A stretch of DNA of 64,000 nt from NCBI GenBank assembly GCA_013289955.1, contig JABCYZ010000002.1, forward strand, positions 124,001 through 188,000. Reading direction: 5' to 3'. The DNA is from Acidobacteriota bacterium (GTDB lineage Bacteria; Acidobacteriota; Terriglobia; Acidiferrales; UBA7541). Position 1 is the first letter of the stretch. The number at the start of each line of letters is the position of its first letter. A program made the translations under genes and the position numbers. Of the stretch, positions 1-8,537 are shown one piece after another. The notes beneath the pieces were generated by a model. That model was not told the origin of the DNA and did not search any database. It was given only the letters and a program-made list of their open reading frames with translations.

Positions 1-138
1 CGCACGCTGAACGGCGAACCAATGACCACGCTAGACCGTCTGCGAAACGCGCTGAAAGCCTTGTCGCCGGGCGCCGCGGTCGCCTTGCAAATCCAGCGCG
101 ATCAGAAGCTGATGTATGTGGCGTTCACGCTGGATTAA
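1..138 (+). CDS. C-terminal end of a PDZ-domain protein (partial)
   Basis: The frame is open from the first base and stops at TAA 136-138, giving 45 residues. It contains a PDZ-like tail: 'LNGEPMTTLDRLRNALKALS' followed by a beta strand ending in FTLD. That is how the last PDZ domain of a DegP/HtrA-type protease usually ends, with the 'I..v.g..v.s..dL...L' carboxylate-loop helix. No catalytic part lies in the window, so protease versus other PDZ protein cannot be decided. It converges on the gluconokinase gene 31 bases downstream. Confidence 0.6.
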   Translation, partial: RTLNGEPMTTLDRLRNALKALSPGAAVALQIQRDQKLMYVAFTLD

Positions 139-169
139 ACGGGGTGTGATGGCCGACCACTTCCAAGCT

Positions 170-655
170 TCAGGCAATGCCAAGCTGCTTGCGCACCTCA
201 GAAACAATCTCCTCCGGAGAATCGGAGGCATCCGCGATGATGGCATCTGTCGGCTCTTCGAGAGCCGCGAACTGGCTGGCGATCAGATCCTGCTTCGCAA
301 AATGCCCTTTTCGCGTGAGCACTCTTCGCGAAAACAGCTCATAAGTGCCTTTCAAATAAACGAATTTCACTTCGGAGCCGGCGCGCAGTTCCTCGCGATA
401 ACTCTGTTTCAGCGCTGAGCAAGCCAGTACGACATTGTGTTTCCCGGCAGTCCACTCGACGATTTTGTCGTGAAGGGCTTTCAGCCACGGTTCCCGGTCT
501 GTGTCGGTCAGCGGAATACCGTGCTTCATTTTTTCGACATTCGCAGGCGGATGAAAATCGTCGGCGTCCACGAACTCCCACCCCAGGCGCTTCCCGAGCA
601 AGCTGCCAATCGTGGTCTTGCCAGATCCGGTCGTGCCCATAACGATCACGATCAT
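170..655 (-). CDS. gntK: Gluconokinase
   Basis: The 161-residue protein is a full-length small P-loop kinase of the gluconokinase family (EC 2.7.1.12), which phosphorylates gluconate with ATP to 6-phosphogluconate in the cytoplasm. Walker A is GTTGSGKT at residues 7-14. The family motif D-A-D-D-F-H-P follows near residue 30, then the 'M..G.PLTD.DR.PWL' block typical of GntK. 'LACSALK..YR..LR' sits mid-protein and supplies lid and substrate residues. Length and motifs match the family end to end. No gluconate permease or GntR regulator is adjacent, so it appears to stand alone. Confidence in the family is high. Confidence 0.93.
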   Translation of the reverse strand: MIVIVMGTTGSGKTTIGSLLGKRLGWEFVDADDFHPPANVEKMKHGIPLTDTDREPWLKALHDKIVEWTAGKHNVVLACSALKQSYREELRAGSEVKFVYLKGTYELFSRRVLTRKGHFAKQDLIASQFAALEEPTDAIIADASDSPEEIVSEVRKQLGIA

Positions 656-701
656 GGCTGCCTCATGAGGGGGAGTTTTGCATCATCAACGTGAAAAAGT
701 T

Positions 702-751
702 TGGCTGGGAGACCTGGACGCGAACCAGAATACCCAGATTTAGAGTCTGGA
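702..751 (-). pseudogene. 3'-half relic of tRNA-Gln
   Basis: About 50 bases match the 3' part of the intact tRNA-Gln at 30317-30391, from the anticodon stem through the T arm to the encoded CCA, with four substitutions. Eight bases of 3' flank are shared as well. The match stops abruptly at the 5' side of the anticodon stem; the sequence beyond cannot form an acceptor or D arm. The anticodon loop reads CTCTAAA instead of CTCTGAA, and the near-invariant A58 of the T loop is changed to C. It is in the same orientation as the intact gene, so the two form direct repeats about 29.6 kb apart. It cannot be a working tRNA. Confidence 0.8.
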
Positions 752-792
752 TAGAATTTAGCATAGTGCTCGGAGACAGGCGGCTCAAGGTT

Positions 793-2898
793 CTAGAGGG
801 CTGAAGCTCCACTTCCGCTCGAGCCACGTACCAAAGTCAACCCGAACACGACAACGCCAGTGTTGGAAGGCAACGTGAAGCTCCTGACGATTTTCCTTCC
901 GTCGAGAACAAAAGAATATCCGTAGAGGTGAAACGTCCGATCGTCTCGCCCGCCTCTGTCACTGAGACGGTACGGCGTGAAGAATACGTCAGACTCGCCG
1001 CTGAAATTCTCTGGTGTGTACCAGTCGCTGAGGCTCTGAGAAAAGTCGGTGGAGGTACCATCGGAATAGGTCATCCTGAAAACCTGCGACTCCTGATCGC
1101 CATTCACGCCCATCGCCAGCATCTTCAGGCCATCGAATTTTCCTGCCGGTAGCGAAATGGTCCGGCTGGTAACGGCGTCTGGCGCATTTGCCGGACCTAG
1201 CGAAAAGGTGACCCTGTCCCAAGCCATTGTGTTCTTCAGCAGTTCCGCCGGAAAGGCACTTCCTACGCGATCGATACTGGCATCCGATGAGAATGACGTT
1301 CGTTCCGTATAGATTCCCGTGGCGTTGTAATCTGGCGAAAGGTCGACCGCCTGGGTACGCTGCAAAGTTTTGGGCGGATTCTTTTTTTCCATTGCCATGC
1401 GCGCCGGTGCGGGTGGTTTCGGACTAGCATTAGGCACGCTCTCAAACGCAACCTTTTCCGGTGCTGTTCGCGGTCTCCCAGGTGAGAATGCGAGAGCTGA
1501 AGCTACAAGAACGACCACGACGCTTCCCCAGAACAACCGCTTTCCCCAACGCGTCCGGGATTCTTTACCAGCGACGGGCGGTTGCCACGGAATCGCAGCT
1601 CGCAACTCTGGCTGCGCTGAGCTGATTTCTCTCTTCAGCCGTTGCAAATCCGTGCGAATTTCAGCCGCGAACTGATACCGAAATTTCCGGTCTTTCTCCA
1701 ACATTTTTAGGACGATTTCTTCGAGCCTCGGAGGAACCTTCGGATTTACACGTGACGGAGCTTCCGGCACATGATTCAGGATCGCCTCGCGTACTACCTC
1801 GGGGTCCTCGCCGCGAAAAGGCAAAATTCCCGTGGCCATTTGATAGAGAGCCACGCCAAAGGAAAACAGGTCCGCGCGCGCATCAAGCTCTTCGCCCCGC
1901 ACCTGCTCCGGGGACATGTAGGCCGGAGTCCCCATCGCCCTACCCATGAGCGTGATCCCCACGACGCCGGTCTGTACCTGCGTTCCGGAAATACAGGTTT
2001 GATCAGAGCTCCCCATTGCCGTCAATTTCGCTAACCCAAAATCCAGAACCTTGGCGGTTCCTCGCTTTGTCACGAATACGTTGGCCGGCTTGATGTCGCG
2101 ATGAATGATGCCCTCTGCATGCGCCGCGCTGAGAGCATCCGCAATTTCAATAGCCAGCTCCAGCGTCTCCCCTAGAGGCAGGGGTTTGCCGGAAATGCGG
2201 CGCTCGAGCGTCTGCCCGTCCAGAAACTCCATGGCAATGAATCGCTGGCCTTCTCCTCCATCGAGAGGCATCTCGCCAATGTCATAAATGGTGCAGATGT
2301 TCGGATGATTCAGTGAGGAGGCGGCTTGCGCCTCGCGTCGAAACCGCTCCAGCGCAGCTTCGTCGTCCGCCCTGTCCGCGGGAAGAAATTTCAGGGCGAC
2401 AGCTCGATTCAGGCGCGTGTCTCTAGCTTTATAAACCACTCCCATACCGCCCCCACCCAGCATCTCGATCACCTGGTAGGGGGAAGCGGTCCGTCCAGTC
2501 ACGTTTTCGATTGGGGAGGTCACCTCGGAGGGTGGGGCCGGCGAGAGGGGCGAATCCCCGAATTGCACGGGGACCATGAAGCGATAACCACGCCGGGCCA
2601 GCGTCTCAATGAACTGCGGTTGTTCCGCGGAGTCGCCGAGCACCTGCCGCAATCGATTCATGGCCGCGCTTATGCTGTGCTCGAACTCGACTATCGTATC
2701 GTTTGGCCAGAGGCACTTCCGAAGTTCATCCCGCGTCACCACTTGGCCCGTATGCTCTAGCAACTGCTTTAGAATCCGAAACGGCTGGTCCGGCAGCCGG
2801 ACGGTCTTGCCTCCGTCGGCGCGCAGCTCACCCGCGCGAAGGTCCAGCCGAAAGCCTGTGAAGCTAGCCACAACCGGAGATTTGGGGGACGCCTGCAT
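793..2898 (-). CDS. Winged-helix / serine-threonine kinase transmembrane sensor
   Basis: This 701-residue protein has three parts. Residues about 10-110 are an OmpR/PhoB-type winged helix (ending ETLARRGYRFMVPV). Residues about 141-420 are a Hanks-type kinase with glycine loop GGGGMG (148-153), Lys170, HRDIKPAN (266-273), DFG (286-288) and GTPAYMSPEQ in the activation segment. One membrane helix follows near 454-471. The C-terminal 160 residues should lie outside the cytoplasmic membrane and resemble the C-terminal module of the GH38 enzyme at 8538-12074, with matching 'FPAELL', 'LPAG.F..L..LA', 'NGDQ' and 'SDW' blocks. The natural reading is a DNA-binding kinase that senses an extracytoplasmic ligand, possibly carbohydrate; this is inferred. 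A GAGG lies eight bases before the ATG. Confidence 0.85.
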   Translation of the reverse strand: MQASPKSPVVASFTGFRLDLRAGELRADGGKTVRLPDQPFRILKQLLEHTGQVVTRDELRKCLWPNDTIVEFEHSISAAMNRLRQVLGDSAEQPQFIETLARRGYRFMVPVQFGDSPLSPAPPSEVTSPIENVTGRTASPYQVIEMLGGGGMGVVYKARDTRLNRAVALKFLPADRADDEAALERFRREAQAASSLNHPNICTIYDIGEMPLDGGEGQRFIAMEFLDGQTLERRISGKPLPLGETLELAIEIADALSAAHAEGIIHRDIKPANVFVTKRGTAKVLDFGLAKLTAMGSSDQTCISGTQVQTGVVGITLMGRAMGTPAYMSPEQVRGEELDARADLFSFGVALYQMATGILPFRGEDPEVVREAILNHVPEAPSRVNPKVPPRLEEIVLKMLEKDRKFRYQFAAEIRTDLQRLKREISSAQPELRAAIPWQPPVAGKESRTRWGKRLFWGSVVVVLVASALAFSPGRPRTAPEKVAFESVPNASPKPPAPARMAMEKKNPPKTLQRTQAVDLSPDYNATGIYTERTSFSSDASIDRVGSAFPAELLKNTMAWDRVTFSLGPANAPDAVTSRTISLPAGKFDGLKMLAMGVNGDQESQVFRMTYSDGTSTDFSQSLSDWYTPENFSGESDVFFTPYRLSDRGGRDDRTFHLYGYSFVLDGRKIVRSFTLPSNTGVVVFGLTLVRGSSGSGASAL

Positions 2899-3171
2899 GC
2901 CTCGGCCTCGGGTTCTTCAGTGTCTACGTTCGACGCCCAGATATGGTTCCACACTCTACCTGACTTAGACTTCCACGGCCCCAGATTGTCTGCGCCGTTC
3001 CTTCCGTTCGTTCTCAGCACCCAGCTGATACAGGCCGTAACTCATTGAGTTTGCTCGACATCTGCCAGTGACCCGGAAATGACCAGGTTATGAGCCTCGT
3101 CGCATTGAGCCGTTCGCCCTCCTGAACGACAGTTGCCCGCAGCACGCAACACCGCGTCGCGGAGGCTGACC

Positions 3172-4005
3172 TTGCCATTTGATCTTCCTGGGTGTTCTTT
3201 CTCGACATGGAGCTCTGCTTCGCCACATCCAGGGGCCGGGCATGAGCCCTCGGCCACGGCGCGAATCGCCAAGCTAACCAGGAAGCCTCTCCCCCTTATT
3301 CCCGTCCTCGCCGCCATCTTGTCCATTTCGTCTGCGCTTGCTCGCCCCGCTCCAGGCAGCCCGTCTCCCCTCGCCGAGCGAGAAGCAACAACGGTGAGTC
3401 GCACGGCTCGAAAGCTTGATGCTACGCTCATCCTTCGGGTTTACAACTACGCTCGCCTCGACCCGGTTTCCCTGGCCCTCTCAGAGAAAGTGGCTTCCGC
3501 AATCTTTGCAAACGTCGGCATAGAAGTAGTCTGGATGGACTGTTCCGTGCCGAGACCGCCGTCTCGTGCATTTCCAGCCTGTCAATCACGTATGGGACCG
3601 GCCGACCTCGTACTGAGGATACTTCCCCATCAGATGGCCATCAAGTTGGCCACTCGCGATGAGCCCCTAGGCTCGGCCCAGACATGCACCGAAAGCGAGC
3701 CAGCCTGCGAGGTGAACGTCTTCTATCAGCGAGTCGACAAGCTGGCCACCCAGGGATATCGCGCCGACCGAGTCCTGGGATACGTAATCGCTCACGAAGT
3801 AGCGCACGTTCTTCTCGGCCCCGGCCATTCGGAAGAAGGAATCCTACGAGGGGAATGGACACGCAACGATCTTGAGCGCATCTCCTGGGGTATGGTCCTG
3901 GATTTCACCAAAGACCAGCCCAGCCAGCTTCGCAAAGCAGTTCTTCGCCGAATAGGGCAATCTGTTCCCGACGACCCTACACGAGCTAATTTGGTCGCCC
4001 CATGA
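3172..4005 (+). CDS. Predicted secreted zinc-metalloprotease-like protein
   Basis: The 277-residue product carries HEVAHVLLGPGH, a zinc-binding HExxH with a third His seven residues on, close to but one residue longer than the metzincin spacing. N-terminal to it is an acidobacterial-type region with 'RVYNYARLD', 'IFANVGIEVVWMDC' and several Cys. A hydrophobic stretch (LPLIPVLAAILSISSALA) is a likely signal peptide. No ATG fits; a TTG at 3172 is preceded at seven bases by GGAGG (3161-3165), so I chose it. A further TTG lies at 3133. It is divergent from the kinase gene. Protease activity is predicted from the motif only; the substrate is unknown. Confidence 0.7.
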   Translation: MPFDLPGCSFSTWSSASPHPGAGHEPSATARIAKLTRKPLPLIPVLAAILSISSALARPAPGSPSPLAEREATTVSRTARKLDATLILRVYNYARLDPVSLALSEKVASAIFANVGIEVVWMDCSVPRPPSRAFPACQSRMGPADLVLRILPHQMAIKLATRDEPLGSAQTCTESEPACEVNVFYQRVDKLATQGYRADRVLGYVIAHEVAHVLLGPGHSEEGILRGEWTRNDLERISWGMVLDFTKDQPSQLRKAVLRRIGQSVPDDPTRANLVAP

Positions 4006-4068
4006 CCGGGGCAGGTCGTCTTGGCCCTGGGCAAGACGCTTTAGCCAGCTGGTTTCTTTGCAGGCAGG

Positions 4069-6771
4069 TTATTCGTGGCCGCTGTGTTTTTGTTGGAATT
4101 GTTTGGGCGAGATGGAACTAGCCGGGAGAGAGTTCGAGACTGGTTTGCTAAATCTAGCGTTGTCGATTGGAACGTTTTGTTGCACGTTTTCTATCTGGAA
4201 GATCGTCGTGCTGCCTGGTTGAGAGAAGGTTACGCGAAAAGAAATCTTCAGGTGGTCGATCTCCCGGTAGTCGGCGTAATCGATTTCCATCGGGTTTAAA
4301 CCGAGAGGCGACTCGCGGTAACGAACCACCCGCAGAAGCAATCCGGATTGCTCATCGAAATAGAGCTTGGCGGCGGGCTGATCCTCATGGATACCGTACA
4401 AGACGTAAGCTTCGCGGCCGGAGATGATTTCCGGATATTCAATTCGTAGCTCCGGATAATACTGGCGTAGGTGCAAGGGAAACTGCAGGTCGGCGTCCAT
4501 GCGGGCGGCTTCCAGATCCGCACCGTGAAGGTCTCGCGCTGCACGGCCGGGAAGTGTAAACCAGCCAGATTGGCCATCGAAGACGGTCGAACTGTCGCCA
4601 CCTGAAAGATGGCGGACGATCGCCTGTTTTCCGGGCGTCGTGAAGATCTCGACGTTTACGGGCCGTCCGGCCTGATAGGTCGCGGTTCCTTTCTCGATGC
4701 GCGCGGTGATGGCCCCGATGGCGGGGGCCCCACCGAGGGCATTGACGTAGTTCTCCAGTAGCTGAGAAATGGTGGGTAGAGGAGTGGAAAGCTTTGGCGA
4801 TTCGGGATCGCTAGCGTTCGAGGAGCGCGGCAATTCCCCATCGACCGCGGGAGTCGAGATAGGATCGCGAAGGCCGCGATGGCAGGAGTAACAGGTCACT
4901 TCACGGTTGTCTTCGAAATTGTTTTTGTTAAGGGCAAACATCATACGCATCATGCTGCGGGCGGTTCGCTTTGGCTTCTTGTCATCTTTTTCGAAGTGCC
5001 CTTCGACGTGACAAAAGCTGCACTCGACTCCGAGCGATGAGGAGATAAATTCCATCGCAGGAATCAGTTGCACGGCCGGAGCACCCTTGAGCACTTGAAT
5101 GTTTTTGAAGGCCTGTTCGGCGCTTTTACTGGCGTCCTCCGGGGAAGCAGTCCGAACGGTCGAACCAGGGGCGGATGCCTCATCGATGGCGGTTTTGATC
5201 TTTGCCGTCAGCGCTTCGGCTTCTGCCGTTCTTCCCTGCTTCTGGTACAAATCAATCAGGGCGCGCACGGCGGGAAGATACAAGGGATCGAGCTTCACGG
5301 CGCGTTCCAAATGCCCTATCGCTCGGCCCGTATCACCAGCCTGGATGTAAGGCGGGGCGGCGCTCGCTTCCGTGACCGCTGAATCGGGGTCGAGCTGCAG
5401 GGCTTTTTCAAATGCAACCTCGGCCTCCTTCGTTCGCTTACCCACGAGGAGAACATCGCCAAGCCATTTGAAAAAGTCGCTGTCGAACGTGAATTGCTGT
5501 TGAACTTCCGTGAGGGCGCGATAGCCTTCCATGAGGAAAGATGGAAACTGACGCTGCATACCGACATCGATATAGGCGATACCGAGGTTCCGGCGTTGCA
5601 GATCGGGAGTTGGTTCGCGCCATGCAGTGATGCCGGTGTTTGGTGGAAGATCTTGCTGCGGTCCTGGACGCCGCTGGATTCTGTGATCGGTGAAAACACT
5701 ATGGCCTCCATCCTGTGCATTCCGCCGCGGCATGTGACAACTCAGACAGTCGCTGTCTTTGGCTGGATGAAGAGCGGGAAAACTCACCGTATGGCAGGAA
5801 AGGCATCGCGTCCGGTAGTACTCGACGGGCTGGAGCGGCTTGCTGTGGGGATCGTGGCAGGTGCCGCACCAAAGCCGTCCGCCGCTGTTGCGGGCGCAGG
5901 CGCTCAGAGCAAGCTGCTCGACGTGGCTTATCACTTTGAAAGCGCCAGCAGATGAGCCGGGAGGCACAGCATCGTGGTAGATGGTGAATGTGTCTTCCAG
6001 TCGTTGCCCAGGAACAAAGTCGCTCAGTTTCTTGCCCGGATTTAGGACGCGAGCGACGCCAAACAAGTGGCATTGTTCGCAGACGCTGTCGCGGGCCGCA
6101 GGCTCGAGGTTTCTTGGATTGACGATAGTGCCCGCGCGAGGATCCGCGAGATGTCTTTCGACGGGGCCATGGCAGCGCTCACAAGTGATGGCTTCCGCCG
6201 AGAAAACGGGGGATCGATATTGATTCAGAGTGCCTGGGACAAACAGGGCGGTTCCCGAATGGCACAGAACACATTCCTCGGTGACGGGACGCGTGAAATC
6301 AGGATTCGCAAGATTCTCGTAGCCCGGCGCAAGATCGTACGACTGGCGACTGCTGTAGTAAGCCAGGGGCGACTGGAAGAGATGCCCGCCGATGTCGGTG
6401 AGATAGCCGCTGGCGTGTGTGCCGGAACCAATGACATATTCGATGCGGTAGTCAATCGTGTCGCCCCCATTTTCCCACCGCTGCCAATAGCCCGTTGAGG
6501 AGGAATGCATCGTTATTTTTGAGCCGTGGGCGCTGACCGTGCCGTCGGGCTCCTGGCCAGCGGCGCGCAAGGAATGCGCCATCGTCGAACGTGCGTACCC
6601 TTCTACCTCGCCAGGGTGGCACAAGATGCATCGATTCGATCCTGTGGGCGCGCTCGGCAGTTGGAGAGTGGGAGTCTGCCCACCGACGCGGCCAACCGGT
6701 AGGTTTTGCCCAGAGCATACGCTGGACGTCAGAACCAGAAAGATGAAGAGGGGCAACAGAAGGGGCTTCAT
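4069..6771 (-). CDS. Nine-haem cytochrome c / TPR / reaction-centre-cytochrome-like fusion
   Basis: The protein (900 residues from the chosen ATG) begins with a signal peptide (MKPLLLPLFIFLVLTSSVCS). The N-terminal half has seven CxxCH haem sites, beginning CILCH near residue 48 and arranged like cytochrome c-554/multihaem proteins. TPR repeats follow. A domain resembling the photosynthetic reaction-centre cytochrome subunit then adds two more CxxCH sites (CSFCH, CYSCH), nine in all. The last 200 residues resemble a lipoprotein-carrier-type beta fold without haem. It should be a periplasmic electron carrier. An in-frame ATG at 6843 would add 24 residues and bury the signal peptide, so 6771 is preferred although its ribosome-binding site is weak. 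Confidence 0.85.
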   Translation of the reverse strand: MKPLLLPLFIFLVLTSSVCSGQNLPVGRVGGQTPTLQLPSAPTGSNRCILCHPGEVEGYARSTMAHSLRAAGQEPDGTVSAHGSKITMHSSSTGYWQRWENGGDTIDYRIEYVIGSGTHASGYLTDIGGHLFQSPLAYYSSRQSYDLAPGYENLANPDFTRPVTEECVLCHSGTALFVPGTLNQYRSPVFSAEAITCERCHGPVERHLADPRAGTIVNPRNLEPAARDSVCEQCHLFGVARVLNPGKKLSDFVPGQRLEDTFTIYHDAVPPGSSAGAFKVISHVEQLALSACARNSGGRLWCGTCHDPHSKPLQPVEYYRTRCLSCHTVSFPALHPAKDSDCLSCHMPRRNAQDGGHSVFTDHRIQRRPGPQQDLPPNTGITAWREPTPDLQRRNLGIAYIDVGMQRQFPSFLMEGYRALTEVQQQFTFDSDFFKWLGDVLLVGKRTKEAEVAFEKALQLDPDSAVTEASAAPPYIQAGDTGRAIGHLERAVKLDPLYLPAVRALIDLYQKQGRTAEAEALTAKIKTAIDEASAPGSTVRTASPEDASKSAEQAFKNIQVLKGAPAVQLIPAMEFISSSLGVECSFCHVEGHFEKDDKKPKRTARSMMRMMFALNKNNFEDNREVTCYSCHRGLRDPISTPAVDGELPRSSNASDPESPKLSTPLPTISQLLENYVNALGGAPAIGAITARIEKGTATYQAGRPVNVEIFTTPGKQAIVRHLSGGDSSTVFDGQSGWFTLPGRAARDLHGADLEAARMDADLQFPLHLRQYYPELRIEYPEIISGREAYVLYGIHEDQPAAKLYFDEQSGLLLRVVRYRESPLGLNPMEIDYADYREIDHLKISFRVTFSQPGSTTIFQIENVQQNVPIDNARFSKPVSNSLPASSISPKQFQQKHSGHE

Positions 6772-6923
6772 TGCACCGGCACGGCATGCTCGCCGGGCTG
6801 TGCGGAAATTCGATAGAAAGGCAGAGTTCTCGAGTCTGACCATACGGCAGAAACAAGTTTTACCCAGCAGGGAGTGGGCGCCGCAAGCGGATTTAGCGCT
6901 TGGCGGCCAGCCTCGCGCGGTTT

Positions 6924-8066
6924 CTAGTGCAACTCCTGCGCCTGCCCGGAGAGAACAGACTCCCGCGCCGCGCTCAAAATCTCCACGACCTGCACATTGA
7001 GCCTCGCCGAGACCGGATCCTCCACAGGCTTATTTTCGCGAATGCAGTGTAAAAAATAAGCGACGGGATTGCTCCCCTCGTGCGGCAAACTTTCAAGTTT
7101 CACTGGTTCCCCTTCCAGTCTCTCTCTTGAACCCCCGCCGCTTCCGGATCGATAAAACAAATCGTCGTGGCCTGCCAGCAAGCTTCCTTTGGCTCCGAAC
7201 ACCTGCACTTGGTCCATTCCGTAAGGCCAATCCCAGGAAGCTTCCACAATCACCGTGGCATCGGGATAATCGAGCACCATGGTGGCATCGTCGTCCACGC
7301 TGTTGTGCTGCTCGGTTTTCAGCTTGAGCGATGTGGCATAGACACGCTTCGGCCGCCCCTTGAGCCATACCGCCCATTCCGCCCCGTAGCATCCGAAATC
7401 CACGATGGCTCCGCCGCCATTCTTCAGCGGATCGTAGAGCCATTTGGCGAAGTATTCGGACACTCCGATCTCCTTGGGCCCCTGATGGCCATACTGAACG
7501 ACCATTTTCCGGATCGGCCCTACGTCGCCATTTCGCACTCGGTGATAGAGTTCGCGGCTAGGTGCGACCCAGGCGTTCCAATAGTTAACCATCAGCTTGA
7601 TTCCGGCCTGGTTCGCCAAACGTTCCATTTCGCGCGCATCGGCAGCGTTCGTGGCCATTGGTTTCTCAACCGAGTAGTTGATGTGCCGCTTGGCGCATTC
7701 ACGCAAAATCTCCAGATGCCGGTCATTTTCCGTAGTCACGAACACCGCTTCCGGCTTCGCTTCGTCCAGCATCTGAACAAAGTCTGAATAAAACTTCACG
7801 CTTGCCGGCACTTGCGCCTTCGCCTGCTCGACCAAGGCCGGGTGCTGGTCCGCTATTGCAACCAGTTCGGCTTCCGGCTCGGCGGCCATGTATTTGAGCA
7901 ATTCCCACACGTGGTCATGGTCCAGGCCTACCACTGCCAAGCGCGTCTTGGTCTCCGCAGCCACCCGCGGTTTTGCACCATAGGTCTGTCCGGTCAATGC
8001 CGCGCAAACCAAAAACGCGACAACTGTCGGGATCCATCGATTCGGTAGCAACGACCGTGACTTCAT
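6924..8066 (-). CDS. Secreted Gfo/Idh/MocA-family oxidoreductase
   Basis: The 380-residue protein has an N-terminal signal sequence with basic start and hydrophobic core (VVAFLVCAALTGQTYG), then a Rossmann NAD(P)-binding domain ('LAVVGLDHDHV'). The family's 'VEKPMATN' segment with the catalytic-region Lys lies near residue 140, followed by the C-terminal alpha/beta domain. Such enzymes oxidise or rearrange sugars and inositols. Export suggests a periplasmic sugar role and suits the neighbouring exported mannosidase. GGAGG lies six bases before the ATG at 8066, which decides the start over the upstream ATG at 8087. Substrate unknown. Confidence 0.88.
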   Translation of the reverse strand: MKSRSLLPNRWIPTVVAFLVCAALTGQTYGAKPRVAAETKTRLAVVGLDHDHVWELLKYMAAEPEAELVAIADQHPALVEQAKAQVPASVKFYSDFVQMLDEAKPEAVFVTTENDRHLEILRECAKRHINYSVEKPMATNAADAREMERLANQAGIKLMVNYWNAWVAPSRELYHRVRNGDVGPIRKMVVQYGHQGPKEIGVSEYFAKWLYDPLKNGGGAIVDFGCYGAEWAVWLKGRPKRVYATSLKLKTEQHNSVDDDATMVLDYPDATVIVEASWDWPYGMDQVQVFGAKGSLLAGHDDLFYRSGSGGGSRERLEGEPVKLESLPHEGSNPVAYFLHCIRENKPVEDPVSARLNVQVVEILSAARESVLSGQAQELH

Positions 8067-8537
8067 TCCGAACCTCCGTCGAAACATATTTTTTGACGTT
8101 TTCGGTGCTTATGGGATTTGGTCAGTCCGAGTCTTGTCAAGGCGCACCTGCCTGTCAAGGCATCCCGTTGTACTCCCCATGCTCCCCCCTATTTCGCTCA
8201 ATCCGTACTGTTTACCTTCTCTTCTTCCCTTTCGTCCGCTTCAAAAGTCGTTTTTTCAAACGGGTCCCGCTAGATTACCCTATCCATTGCTCCGTCTCCG
8301 GGAATCATCGGCCCGTAACTCCCTAACTCTCAATCACATAGATGGGAATTCGCAGAGTACATGCGGATACCTTGACAGCACCAGCCTGTTATTAAACAGT
8401 GCTAGACGATCTTGTACTTTGGCACCGCGTCAGCGAAGGACTTCCTTCGGCGCTCTTCTCCTCGCCGACGCCGAAGATCATCTCCCAAATTCCTCGGCAC
8501 TGGCTTCCATAGCCAAGTGACCCACAGGCGGCTACTC
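8067..8537. other. Divergent intergenic region upstream of oxidoreductase and mannosidase
   Basis: No convincing gene lies here. On the minus strand two TTGACA-like boxes stand 18 bases apart (8153-8158 and 8135-8140) upstream of the oxidoreductase, the first 17 bases from a weak AAGACT. On the plus strand TTGACA occurs at 8372-8377, followed by an imperfect inverted repeat around 8383-8403 that could be an operator. No strong -10 accompanies it, so the promoter of the mannosidase gene is not settled. Confidence 0.35.

Noticed and set aside
8383..8403. An inverted repeat as a terminator.
   Set aside because: It is short, AT-rich in the loop, without a T tract, and lies between divergent genes where no terminator is expected. 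An operator is more likely.
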